Assembly: GCA_018649885.1 (NCBI GenBank)
Contig: JABIHA010000084.1
Span: 118,354-182,353 of the forward strand
Length of the DNA: 64,000 nt
Direction: 5' to 3'
Source: Bacteriovoracaceae bacterium
Lineage (GTDB): Bacteria; Bdellovibrionota; Bacteriovoracia; Bacteriovoracales; Bacteriovoracaceae
This document shows positions 8,537 through 16,696 of the stretch, in pieces. Position 1 is the first letter of the stretch, and every line of letters starts with the position of its first letter. Both the position numbers and the translations under genes were made by a program. The notes beneath the pieces were generated by a model that worked only from the letters and a program-made list of their open reading frames with translations, had not been told where the DNA came from and ran no database searches.

Positions 8537-9724
8537 TTAAGAGTTAATGCTCTTTTTACTCTCGAGTAGTCTTGTATAGGCTTTGGAGAGAGCTTCATAG
8601 GCCCTAGAGTAACACTCTCTTGCACCCTCTGAACAAAAACTAATTCTTACAACTGCGCCGCCAATTTCATCAGGGATACCCATAGCTGATAAAACCCTCG
8701 AACTATTGGGGTTTTTATCTGAGCAAGCTGAAGAAGTTGTGACAAAGACGCCTTGTGCTTCAAGTTCTGCTTGGACTTCAAGCCCCACTAGACCTGGAAA
8801 GGAAATAAGAGATGTGGTGGATAATCTTGGAGAGTTATCTCCAATGATAATTACCTGTGGAAAATTTTCTTTGATTTTTTTCTCAAACTCATCACGGCAC
8901 TGTTTAACCTTTGGAAGGCTTGATACCCTCCCCGAGAAAGATTCCAAGGCCACGGCCAAGGTTTCATTTCCAATATAGTTTTGGGTTCCCCCGCGAAGAT
9001 CATTTTCTTGCCCGCCTCCGCAAATCATTGCTTGAAGAGTATTTGGCCGTTTTGCTAGTAATATTCCACAACCAGTGAGGGCCCCAATTTTATGGCCTGA
9101 AAGTACGCAGTAATCAATTCCGCTTTCTTTAAAATTAAATTCAGATTTCCCAATAAACTGTGTGGTATCACACAAGTAGGGGATCTTGTGCTCACCACAT
9201 ATGGCGCTTATCTCGGCGTAAGGCTGAACAATGCCAGTCTCATTATTGGCGGCCATAACTGCTACTAGGGCAATTGTGTCACTATTTTGTTCAACAATTT
9301 GCTTGAGTGAGTCCATATTGATGACGCCTGATTCATCAACACTGACTTCAATGACTCGAAATCCTTTCTTCTGATAGTAAAGCGCGCTTTGGTAGACGGC
9401 TGAATGTTCAATGGTGGAGATAACAATGGTATCTCTGCGGTTTGCTTCTCTAACACCACCTAGAGACAACTTCGATCCTAGGATTGAGTAGAAAATATGA
9501 GAGATTCCCTCAGTTGAGCCGGAGTTAAATATCACTTGTCCGGGATCGGCACCAAGTACGTCAGCGCAGATTTTCCGGCAATTCTCCATTCCACCTCTGA
9601 CTTTTACACCCAAGCGGTGACCTGCATTGGGATTGGCGAAAGGGCCTCCTTCGAGTCTTTCCCCTAGGTACTTTCTTACGTCTAAATGAACGGGCGCAGA
9701 CCCATTGAAATCAGCGTATAGCAT
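8537..9724 (-). CDS. NifS/IscS-type cysteine desulfurase
   Basis: This is a class V PLP enzyme that removes sulfur from cysteine for Fe-S clusters or thiolation. Family features are NSGSTEGISH near the N-terminus, the DTTQ...G loop, the PLP lysine in SGHKIGALTG, GGGQENDLRGGTQN, and the mobile active-site cysteine in TTSSACSDK. The length of 395 residues is typical. The start is ATG 9724 with AGAGAG close upstream. It is downstream of a rhodanese on the same strand and just upstream of ribD. The sulfur-handling pair makes sense; ribD is probably a passenger. No iscU or iscA follows, so it may be the sole or a tRNA-thiolation desulfurase. Confidence 0.9.
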   Translation of the reverse strand: MLYADFNGSAPVHLDVRKYLGERLEGGPFANPNAGHRLGVKVRGGMENCRKICADVLGADPGQVIFNSGSTEGISHIFYSILGSKLSLGGVREANRRDTIVISTIEHSAVYQSALYYQKKGFRVIEVSVDESGVINMDSLKQIVEQNSDTIALVAVMAANNETGIVQPYAEISAICGEHKIPYLCDTTQFIGKSEFNFKESGIDYCVLSGHKIGALTGCGILLAKRPNTLQAMICGGGQENDLRGGTQNYIGNETLAVALESFSGRVSSLPKVKQCRDEFEKKIKENFPQVIIIGDNSPRLSTTSLISFPGLVGLEVQAELEAQGVFVTTSSACSDKNPNSSRVLSAMGIPDEIGGAVVRISFCSEGARECYSRAYEALSKAYTRLLESKKSINS

Positions 9725-9830
9725 CGGCTCTCTCTTTATATTAAATTTATCTTAAAACACCGCCAGATTCTCTTCGACCTGAGCAGTTGTGGCAAGGATA
9801 TTGGTCATGCATTCGCCCATATAGGAGTGG

Positions 9831-9852
9831 CAGGAGCGAATTTTTGCTCCTG
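9831..9852. other. Intergenic hairpin, 7-bp stem
   Basis: CAGGAGC and GCTCCTG pair perfectly around an 8-base loop between the rhodanese and cysteine desulfurase genes. No T-run follows on either strand, so a Rho-independent terminator is not supported. It could be an mRNA processing or stability element. Confidence 0.3.
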
Positions 9853-9876
9853 GGTCATTGGTGATTTGAGTGGGGA

Positions 9877-10194
9877 TTATTTAGTAGGAAGCCCTTGTTC
9901 AATCCACCCCAGAATTCCACCTTCTAGGTTTGTGAGATTGGAGAAGCCTTGCTCTTCAAGGTAAGTGGCAGCCTGTAAACTTCTTTTCCCGCTGCGGCAT
10001 TGAAGAATGATTTCTGCATTTTTGTCGGTTAGTTTTTCAGCTTCTGATTCGAAGTTACTGAGCGGCATAAGTGAGGCTTGTTCAATGTGCCCATCATCCC
10101 ATTCGTCTTGCTCTCGGCAGTCTACAAGAATTATATTTTCACCTTTATCTAGCTTTTCTTTTAGTCCTTTGGAGTCCAAAGTCTTGATGCTCAT
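9877..10194 (-). CDS. Single-domain rhodanese
   Basis: The 105-residue protein is a single rhodanese domain, a persulfide-carrying sulfurtransferase usually found in the cytoplasm. The active-site loop CRSGKRS supplies the catalytic cysteine, and DCREQDEWDDGHI is the family's N-terminal 'DvR...E...GHI' motif. I chose ATG 10194 because GGAGAGGAA lies eight bases upstream; an in-frame ATG nine codons earlier has no such site. It is followed on the same strand by a cysteine desulfurase, so the two may exchange persulfide sulfur (inference from adjacency). Confidence 0.88.
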   Translation of the reverse strand: MSIKTLDSKGLKEKLDKGENIILVDCREQDEWDDGHIEQASLMPLSNFESEAEKLTDKNAEIILQCRSGKRSLQAATYLEEQGFSNLTNLEGGILGWIEQGLPTK

Positions 10195-10301
10195 GCTGTG
10201 TTCCTCTCCCATGATTTGCAAAATGGTACATTTCTAATACAAACATTTTTTGAATATCCAGTCAATTTCTAGCCTCCCGCGTAGTAGGGCAATTGAATTC
10301 T

Positions 10302-10330
10302 TTGACACTGTGTGAAGGGATGCCTACAAT
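10302..10330 (+). promoter_or_regulatory. Sigma-70-type promoter for parAB
   Basis: TTGACA (10302-10307), a 17-base spacer and TACAAT (10325-10330) form an almost ideal promoter. The predicted leader from about 10337 contains a small GGTGCCCC/GGGGACC hairpin before the GGAGG site at 10389-10393. Confidence 0.8.
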
Positions 10331-10399
10331 TTTAGATGTATGGGTGCCCCTATGGGGACCAATGAAATTTGTATCTACCCATTTATTCGGAGGATGAAC

Positions 10400-11176
10400 A
10401 TGGAAGTCATCACAATAGCTAATAATAAGGGCGGTGTTGGAAAGACTATGCAGTGTTTTCAATTGGCGTCTCACTTGGCCAATCTAGGACATAAGGTCCT
10501 GGCCATTGATCTGGATTCTCAAGCAAATTTAACCTCAACTTTTAATGCCACCTGCCAAAGGACATTGATTCCTGAATGGTTGATTGGAGAAGTTGAACTT
10601 GAAGAAGTCGTAATTCAAGCGCAGGGCAAGTATGAGCATTTGGAAAACCTCTTTGTCATTCCCTCTTCAAGACATTTGGCCAATTTAGCAAAGCTATTAA
10701 TTCTCTCTGAAAATGAAGTAAGAAAAGATGCAGGTAGAAAAGAGCGGCTTTTAAAACTTAGACTAAAAGAAGCTGAAGGTATGTTTGATTACGTTGTGAT
10801 CGATACTCCTCCTGTTCTAGGTGATGAGCTGATCATGGCCTTAGTGGCTTCAAATAGAATTTTGATTCCAACCCAAGCTCAGGATTATTCAATTGATGGT
10901 CTTGAAGAGCTAATGGATACATTTGAGATTATAAAAGAAACTGAAAATCCAAACCTTGAGTTTGCAATCATTCCTTCAATGGTAGATACCAGAAGAAAAA
11001 TTGAGATGCAAAGACTTGAAGAGCTTGGAGATTCTTTTAATGTAACTCCTAAAATAAGAAATTTGGTTGAGATGCAAGAGTCTATTGCATTAAGAAAACC
11101 AGTTTTTATGATGGGAAAAAGATCTAAGGGTGCTCAAGATTATCGAGACCTTTGGGAATCTCTAGATATTGTATAA
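10400..11176 (+). CDS. parA: ParA-family partition ATPase
   Basis: The 258-residue protein has the deviant Walker A KGGVGKT at residues 10-16, the ParA DLDSQANLT segment and VIDTPP (Walker B). ParA ATPases drive segregation of chromosomes or plasmids by forming nucleoid-bound gradients read by ParB. The ATG at 10400 sits six bases after GGAGG, so an in-frame ATG twenty codons earlier is not the start. A parB follows 57 bp downstream. No gidA/rsmG or replication-initiator neighbour is present, so this may be an accessory or second par locus. Confidence 0.88.
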   Translation: MEVITIANNKGGVGKTMQCFQLASHLANLGHKVLAIDLDSQANLTSTFNATCQRTLIPEWLIGEVELEEVVIQAQGKYEHLENLFVIPSSRHLANLAKLLILSENEVRKDAGRKERLLKLRLKEAEGMFDYVVIDTPPVLGDELIMALVASNRILIPTQAQDYSIDGLEELMDTFEIIKETENPNLEFAIIPSMVDTRRKIEMQRLEELGDSFNVTPKIRNLVEMQESIALRKPVFMMGKRSKGAQDYRDLWESLDIV

Positions 11177-11233
11177 AGCTAGCATTATTTTATAAATGGA
11201 TTTTAAAAATAACTCACGGATGGAGTAATCACT

Positions 11234-12136
11234 ATGGCAAAGTCATTTGCTCGAAGAACAAAGAAAAAAGAAAGAGATGTAATTGAACTACCCCTTTCTA
11301 CCAAGAGAGATCTGCAAGATATATTTAAGCTTAGCGATGACAGACTTATTAGGGGAGCTAAACTTCAAGACATTAAGCTTTCACAAATAACTGTTAGAGA
11401 CCAAGTTAGAACAAAATTCTATGATGCTTCATTAAATGAACTCTCAGAAAATATTAAGGCCAATGGTCTTATTCAACCGCTAGTTCTACACAGAGAGGGC
11501 AGTAAGTATGTCCTTATTTGTGGGGAGAGACGTTTTAGGGCGATGTCTTTAATCAAGATGAAAGAAGCGCCGTGTTTTATCTTGGAAGATAAAACTATAG
11601 AAGAGCTGATGGCGATTCAATTCTCAGAAAACTCATCGAGAGAAAATCTTCACTATATAGATAAAGCTGATGGGATTTATAACTACCGTAAGGCTACAGG
11701 TGCTAGCGAGAGAAAAATAACCTCTGATCTTGGAATCTCAAAATCTGAGGTTCACAGAAGTCTGATACTTGCCAAGCTTCCCGCCAAAATGAAAGAAGCC
11801 GCCAAATTACACAATATTGAAAAGTACGTGCTTCTTGAGTGGAACGAAATGAAAACTAGCCGGAAGAAAACTGCTCTAAAAAGAGAGATTCTGGCCGGCA
11901 CATTACAAAAAAGGTCGGAATTCAAAAAACATACTGCTGAAACGAAGATAATTTCAACTCACACACCTACACGCAAAACTACCAAAGTAACAAAGGCGAG
12001 GGGGAAAAAACTGGCGGCCAAGTCCAAGCTTTCTCAAACTGAGCTTTTGAAGGCCCTTTCAAAGGCCAGTACTGGCGGTAAGTTGGACCGTAAAACTCAA
12101 AACATATTGAAATCATTGATGGAAGCTGTCGAATAG
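11234..12136 (+). CDS. parB: ParB/Spo0J-family DNA-binding partition protein
   Basis: The 300-residue protein shows the ParB N-terminal CTPase box (GERRFRA, with IRDQ-like VRDQVRTKF before it), the ENSSRENLHYIDKADG helix and a helix-turn-helix (ITSDLGISKSEVHRSL, about residues 158-173). ParB loads at parS and recruits ParA. After about residue 235 the protein becomes very basic and low-complexity (TPTRKTTKVTKARGKK), then ends in a short helical tail that may dimerise. GGATGGAG lies upstream of ATG 11234. No parS-like palindrome was noticed in or near the gene. Confidence 0.87.
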   Translation: MAKSFARRTKKKERDVIELPLSTKRDLQDIFKLSDDRLIRGAKLQDIKLSQITVRDQVRTKFYDASLNELSENIKANGLIQPLVLHREGSKYVLICGERRFRAMSLIKMKEAPCFILEDKTIEELMAIQFSENSSRENLHYIDKADGIYNYRKATGASERKITSDLGISKSEVHRSLILAKLPAKMKEAAKLHNIEKYVLLEWNEMKTSRKKTALKREILAGTLQKRSEFKKHTAETKIISTHTPTRKTTKVTKARGKKLAAKSKLSQTELLKALSKASTGGKLDRKTQNILKSLMEAVE

Positions 12137-12260
12137 AGCTACCGCTTCCAAATGGAATGAGTTGCCTATGGCACATGCCTTGCAGCTTAAACTGGTAGAA
12201 TGGAAGCCGAGGTAATAGCTATTGCGGGTTGCTGTCCATCGATATTTCGAGGTGTTGGCT

Positions 12261-13247
12261 GTGGTTAGAAAACCAAAGAAGAGACATTATAAGGGCTTAC
12301 TGTGGAGACAAAATCCACTGCTTGGCCTGTTTTTGTTGTCGAATCTTTTGACGGGTCTGACTATTTTAGGCACGGCAGGTTCAACTTCCCCAAATTATAG
12401 AATCCCATCGGGATTTCAAGATGTTGGACCTGATATTGAGGTCTTGAATACAGAAACTGGTGAAGGGTTCGAGTCTATATCTATACCCATTTCTCAATTT
12501 AGCTTTAAAATGCTCAATGCTTTTAAGAATCAAAGACTCCCATCAAGTTATATTCCAAGCGATGAAGTGATCACTGCCCCTGTAGGTAAGGAAATCTGGA
12601 TTAAAAGATTCCTAGTTGAAGATGACTCAGGTGTCCTTAAATCTATGAGATACCAATTTGATGATTGGGAGAGACGTGAAACTTACGCACAAGCATGGCA
12701 TATGGAAGAGACTGGGCTGTACGAGCCAACTTCAGTAGGCGCCAAAAGAGATTACCTATTTAGATCAAGTCTTAAATATTTTGATAAAAGATTATCGGGT
12801 GAAATAAGAAGGGCTGAACCAGGCTCTGCCATGGAGTCTGTTGGCAAAGTAAGAAGTGCTCTTAGACCCAGCTCTACTGTTAATATTGCCGAAAAAGTTA
12901 AGGTCAAATTTAAGGCCAAGGTTTTAGAGGGAAATGCCTTTATTGAAGTACAAAATCCTTACATTGAGGCCCGTTCCACATTTTCACTTGAGCAGAACCT
13001 TTTTCTAGCGAAATTACCTAGACGTGTAACAGCAGCTGACGTCAATCTTGGGAAACAATTTAAAAAAATATCTCTAAGAACTGACGTAGATTATAAATTA
13101 ATGGACGGTATTTGGGTTGCTTCTGTAACCAAAGGCCTCGATCACGGCTTCAGCACACGCTTTTCGTCAACTCAGCCAGAGCTTGCAGGTGTTACAGTTG
13201 ATGGGGCAGATAATAAAGTAGAGCTACTTTATAGCTCAGGTTTCTAG
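12261..13247 (+). CDS. Exported or membrane-anchored protein of unknown function
   Basis: I place the start at GTG 12261, eight bases after GAGG, rather than at TTG 12222, which lacks a ribosome binding site. The protein then has about 328 residues. A very basic N-terminus (VRKPKKRHYK) and a hydrophobic segment (LLGLFLLSNLLTGLTIL) indicate a signal anchor or signal peptide. The rest is soluble-looking, with mixed beta propensity, and matches no family I know. It is 124 bp after parB, but nothing ties it to partitioning. Confidence 0.5.
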   Translation: MVRKPKKRHYKGLLWRQNPLLGLFLLSNLLTGLTILGTAGSTSPNYRIPSGFQDVGPDIEVLNTETGEGFESISIPISQFSFKMLNAFKNQRLPSSYIPSDEVITAPVGKEIWIKRFLVEDDSGVLKSMRYQFDDWERRETYAQAWHMEETGLYEPTSVGAKRDYLFRSSLKYFDKRLSGEIRRAEPGSAMESVGKVRSALRPSSTVNIAEKVKVKFKAKVLEGNAFIEVQNPYIEARSTFSLEQNLFLAKLPRRVTAADVNLGKQFKKISLRTDVDYKLMDGIWVASVTKGLDHGFSTRFSSTQPELAGVTVDGADNKVELLYSSGF

Positions 13248-13362
13248 AATCCTTCCGCAATGACCCAATAATAAAACCAGACACTCCAATCTTTTTAATT
13301 TATCTTCACCATCAAATTTGGCAGAATGGATAGTGATACGTTTTTGATCCAGGAGAATGCAA

Positions 13363-14622
13363 GTGAGCTTGTACGACAGTGCTCTATACAAAGATTCCAT
13401 TTCACAATTAAATTTTGCTGGCGAGGCCTGCAGATGTGATCCCAATATCCTTGAAAGATTGAGACACCCCAAAAGGGCATTAGAAGTTTCTGTTCCGGTA
13501 AGGCTTGATGATGGTTCAGTAAAAACCTTCAAAGGTTTTAGAGTTCAGCACAATATGACTTTAGGACCAGGTAAGGGCGGAGTTCGTTATCACCCGCACG
13601 TGGATCTTTCTGAAACAGCAGCGCTTGCAATGCTCATGACATTTAAATGTGCTCTAGTTGGTCTACCTCTTGGAGGGGCCAAGGGTGGAGTTTGTGTCGA
13701 TCCTAATGATCTTTCAAGAGAAGAGCTTCAGGGCCTAACAAGAAGATATGCAATTGAGATTGGGCCTTTTATTGGACCTGACTCTGACATCCCAGCTCCT
13801 GATATTGGAACCGACGCTCAGACTATGGCCTGGTTTATGGATACATACTCACAGATTAAAGGCTTTGCCATTCCGGGTGTGGTAACAGGTAAGCCGATCT
13901 CCATTGGTGGGTCTCTTGGAAGAACCGCTTCTACTGGTAAAGGTGTTGCTTACTGTATTGGATTTGCCGCTGAAGAAATTGGTATGACCATTGATGAAAA
14001 TACAAAAGTTGCTATTCATGGGTTTGGTAAGGTAGCGCTTCCTGCAGCCAGAGATATGGCCGCCAAAGGGGCCAAGATCGTAGCGGTTAGTGATGTTACC
14101 GGTGGTGTCTATAATGAAAATGGACTTGATATCGAAGAGGCCATTAGACACGTACAGAAAACAAGATTTTTAAAAGGCTTAAAAAATGCAGAGGCCATTA
14201 CTAATGATGAGCTAATTGCTCTCAAGGTTGATGTTCTAATTCCTGCGGCCATTGATGGTATAATAACAAAAGAGAATGCTCATACTGTTAAGGCAAAAAT
14301 TATTGCTGAAGGTGCCAACGGCCCACTGACAAGAGAGGCCATTGATATTGTCACTGATAAGGGGGTTTTTGTTATCCCTGATATTTTGTGTAATGCCGGT
14401 GGTGTGATTGTTTCCTATTTTGAATGGGTGCAAGGACTTGCTCACTTGTTCTGGGGGATTGAAGAAGTTAATCAAAAACTGCACGGAATACTAAAAGAAT
14501 CTTTTTCAAGGGTTTCTTCATGCTCAAAAACTTACAAAATCGACATGAAAAAGGCTGCGCTGATCTCTTCAATACAAAGACTAGAAAAAGCGATGAGACT
14601 CAGAGGTTTATTTCCAGGCTAG
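13363..14622 (+). CDS. gdhA: Glu/Leu/Phe/Val dehydrogenase (glutamate dehydrogenase-like)
   Basis: This enzyme interconverts glutamate and 2-oxoglutarate plus ammonia (or a branched/aromatic equivalent) with NAD(P). Seen are GPGKGGVRYHP, the catalytic-lysine motif PLGGAKGGV, PAPDIGT and the Rossmann part with GFGKV. The length (about 419) fits hexameric glutamate dehydrogenases. GTG 13363 is preferred because AGGAG is seven bases upstream; the ATG at 13357 is only one base after that site. The last 103 bases overlap the next gene in another frame. Substrate choice among the family cannot be settled by eye; glutamate is most common. Confidence 0.88.
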   Translation: MSLYDSALYKDSISQLNFAGEACRCDPNILERLRHPKRALEVSVPVRLDDGSVKTFKGFRVQHNMTLGPGKGGVRYHPHVDLSETAALAMLMTFKCALVGLPLGGAKGGVCVDPNDLSREELQGLTRRYAIEIGPFIGPDSDIPAPDIGTDAQTMAWFMDTYSQIKGFAIPGVVTGKPISIGGSLGRTASTGKGVAYCIGFAAEEIGMTIDENTKVAIHGFGKVALPAARDMAAKGAKIVAVSDVTGGVYNENGLDIEEAIRHVQKTRFLKGLKNAEAITNDELIALKVDVLIPAAIDGIITKENAHTVKAKIIAEGANGPLTREAIDIVTDKGVFVIPDILCNAGGVIVSYFEWVQGLAHLFWGIEEVNQKLHGILKESFSRVSSCSKTYKIDMKKAALISSIQRLEKAMRLRGLFPG

Positions 14623-15143
14623 TTGCAGTAACTCTTCTGTCTTTTACAATTCTCACCAGTGGTTGGGGAAAGTTTGCCCAATTTGAAGTATTGAATCCTA
14701 AAAAACATCATTACAGCTATAAAGAGGTCTGCGATTCCATGGGGTTTCGGGAAAGGCCTCTAACTGAAATGGCCAGTGGTGGAAAACTCGACTGCATGGG
14801 GGACTTAGTCAGTATTGATCAATTTTGTTTGAAAAGTTACAAGGCCTCTCCGTCTTATATGAGAGGTTTCGAAAAAAATGGCAAGGTTATTTGCGAGCTT
14901 GGAGATAGGGTTATTGCTAAGTATACCTGTGACGGCTCAATGACTGCCAAAGACTTTTGTTATGATTCCGCTAGAGGATGCAAAAAAATTGGAAAATCAC
15001 TAGTTCGAAACTTACAAATTTATCACCAAAGTATGACAAGAGATTTAGACGGCAAAGCACTGGCGCTAAATTGTATTTTTACCGTCAAAACTCTTTTGAA
15101 AAACAATTTCAAAAATGCACTAATTTTTGATGAAAAAAAATAA
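14520..15143 (+). CDS. Secreted Cys-containing protein overlapping gdhA
   Basis: The frame starts at ATG 14520 with AAGGG eight bases upstream and overlaps the gdhA 3' end by 103 bases. No in-frame ATG, GTG or TTG gives a better start past the overlap. The first 33 residues are polar and basic, followed by a hydrophobic segment (LVAVTLLSFTILTSGW) and an extracytoplasmic part with at least seven cysteines. The long n-region makes it either a signal anchor or a protein whose true start is non-canonical. No family is recognised. It is probably co-transcribed with gdhA. Confidence 0.5.
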   Translation: MLKNLQNRHEKGCADLFNTKTRKSDETQRFISRLVAVTLLSFTILTSGWGKFAQFEVLNPKKHHYSYKEVCDSMGFRERPLTEMASGGKLDCMGDLVSIDQFCLKSYKASPSYMRGFEKNGKVICELGDRVIAKYTCDGSMTAKDFCYDSARGCKKIGKSLVRNLQIYHQSMTRDLDGKALALNCIFTVKTLLKNNFKNALIFDEKK

Positions 15144-15234
15144 TTTCAAATTTTTCTCCCTCAATATTTCCAGTCTCTTAGAAATATAAAAGCTGTACCA
15201 TCTTTTGCACTATTTCCTCTCGGAGGAAGCATTT

Positions 15235-15753
15235 ATGCAAACTGCTCTTGGCGCATGTTATTTTGATCGAAAACAATTAAAGGTAATTACCCTTTTTGGA
15301 TATTGCTCCAAAGGAGTTCCTGGACTGCAATTAGTAGGAGTGGGAAAGAATTCGCAATACCTAAAAGAGAAAATGGTTTACTTATCTAGAATGCAAAAAA
15401 TTAAGTTTCCCCTAAAGAGATTTGTCATATGCCTTGATAATTGTACCCAAGAGGCAACGCTAGAAAATATTCAGTGGCTAGAGTTTCCACTTCTTATAAT
15501 GTATTGGTCACTCGCTGGAAAAATTCCGATACATTGCCTGAGTGATTGTTTAACCATTGGAAAAGTAGACTTAGAAGGCAGAGTTCATCAACCTTCTCTT
15601 TTAGATGAAGATTTCTTCGAAAAAATAAAATTCATTATGGGTGATAAAAAAAAACTGATTCACTACGGAGATAGAAATACTGGTGAGTTAAAGTACATTA
15701 ATGCCAGGGGACTATTAGGGGAATATAGTCAGGTACTATTTCCAATATCTTGA
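15235..15753 (+). CDS. Stand-alone ComM/YifB N-terminal (ChlI-like) domain
   Basis: From ATG 15235, preceded by GGAGGAAGC, the protein has 172 residues. The first 70 resemble the N-terminal domain of ComM/YifB Mg-chelatase-like proteins: a short strand pair, then GVPGLQLVGVGKNSQYLKEK (family 'GLPGF.IVGLPE.AVKES') and the block KFPLKRFVICLD. The AAA+ ATPase and C-terminal parts of ComM are absent. ComM helps in branch migration during natural transformation; whether an isolated N-domain has a role there is unknown. It is followed on the same strand by a CarD-like gene. Confidence 0.55.
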   Translation: MQTALGACYFDRKQLKVITLFGYCSKGVPGLQLVGVGKNSQYLKEKMVYLSRMQKIKFPLKRFVICLDNCTQEATLENIQWLEFPLLIMYWSLAGKIPIHCLSDCLTIGKVDLEGRVHQPSLLDEDFFEKIKFIMGDKKKLIHYGDRNTGELKYINARGLLGEYSQVLFPIS

Positions 15754-15895
15754 TTTGTGGTGGCCTGCTATTTGAATACTGTATCGCCGAGATATCTGAT
15801 CGGCAAAAGATTCTGGATGAATGGACCAGCTGGAGCGGGATTAGAGGAAATGGTAGAATAAAATATAAGTCGAGAACTCTTTCATGGAAGGAAGT

Positions 15896-16432
15896 ATGGG
15901 ACTGGAAAGGTCAAAAAAACAAGAAACTAAAAATTTATTTGAAATCGCTGATACTGTGGTTTTCGGAACTCGTGGAATTTATCGAGTCGATAATATCGAA
16001 ACAATGGAAATCGGGAAAAATAGACAAAAATTTTACTCACTTGTACAAGTGTATTCAAAAACAATACATCGAAATTTGGTAAGTGAGAGCTCTAAAGATA
16101 TGTTGGAAATTCGGCCAATTATCACTGCTGATGAATACTTCAAACTCGGAACTCAATTTGATCGAATTCATATTGATCCACTAGAGTTTGGTCTCAATTC
16201 CAATAAAAAGATTCAGGCCTATACAGCTTGGATCCACGAAGAGGGCTTCATGGGGCTTGTGAAAGTCTACTTAGCCACATGCATGGATATTTCAAAGAAT
16301 CCCAAAATAGATAAAAGGCTCAAGCAATTTAACAAAAAGGTGAGAGGCTCTATCATTGAAGAAGTGGCCACTGCCTTGACGACTAGCCTTGTGGAAGCCG
16401 AAGAAACTCTCAAAAAAGTATTCTTAGACTAA
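15896..16432 (+). CDS. CarD/CdnL-like transcription regulator
   Basis: Residues 10-65 resemble the CarD/TRCF RNA-polymerase-interaction domain: FEIADTVVFGTRGIYRVDNIE corresponds to the family's 'F..GD.VVYp.hGvg.v..Ie', followed by FYSLVQVYSKTI. The remaining helical part (about 110 residues) resembles the CdnL DNA-binding helical region in length. Such proteins stabilise open promoter complexes at the RNA polymerase beta subunit. ATG 15896 has GGAAGGA just upstream; an in-frame ATG at 15884 is the alternative. About 140 bases with no clear gene separate it from the ChlI-like gene. Confidence 0.6.
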   Translation: MGLERSKKQETKNLFEIADTVVFGTRGIYRVDNIETMEIGKNRQKFYSLVQVYSKTIHRNLVSESSKDMLEIRPIITADEYFKLGTQFDRIHIDPLEFGLNSNKKIQAYTAWIHEEGFMGLVKVYLATCMDISKNPKIDKRLKQFNKKVRGSIIEEVATALTTSLVEAEETLKKVFLD

Positions 16433-16505
16433 GCTTCACTTAAGCTATGCCAAACTTCACTAGTCATAAACTTCTTTAAGTTTTCCTTCTCTTTTATGTT
16501 GGGTG

Positions 16506-16679
16506 TTGGGTGTTGGCAGTTGCCCTTGCCCTCCCTAGAAGTAGCTGAATAGAGCAAAATTTTCAAAATCATAACAATAATTTGAGTTTACAAAAAATTA
16601 GCAACACTCTTAATTCATTGGTAACCAGTGTAAATTAGAAGTTTTCCTTGGGAGGGCAAGGGCAACTGCCAACACCCAA
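16506..16679. repeat. 30-bp perfect inverted repeat with 114-bp spacer
   Basis: Bases 16506-16535 (beginning TTGGGTGTTGGCAGTTGCCC) are repeated as the exact complement at 16650-16679. The TTGGGTG start is also duplicated in tandem just left of it. The AT-rich spacer has no open frame. The element fills the gap between two convergent genes (CarD-like and pfkA). There is no T-run after the right arm. It could be a mobile element remnant or a transcript-end structure. Confidence 0.75.
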
Positions 16680-16696
16680 TAAAAAGGCAAAGGGCT

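Noticed and set aside
9750..9876. A 42-codon minus-strand frame between rhodanese and cysteine desulfurase with a CHSYMGEC segment
   Set aside because: No ATG, GTG or TTG with a ribosome binding site gives more than 22 residues, and there is no recognisable match.
15750..16082. An open frame of 110 codons beginning with TTG over the ChlI-like gene's stop
   Set aside because: It lacks a ribosome binding site and overlaps the better supported CarD-like gene in another frame for most of its second half.
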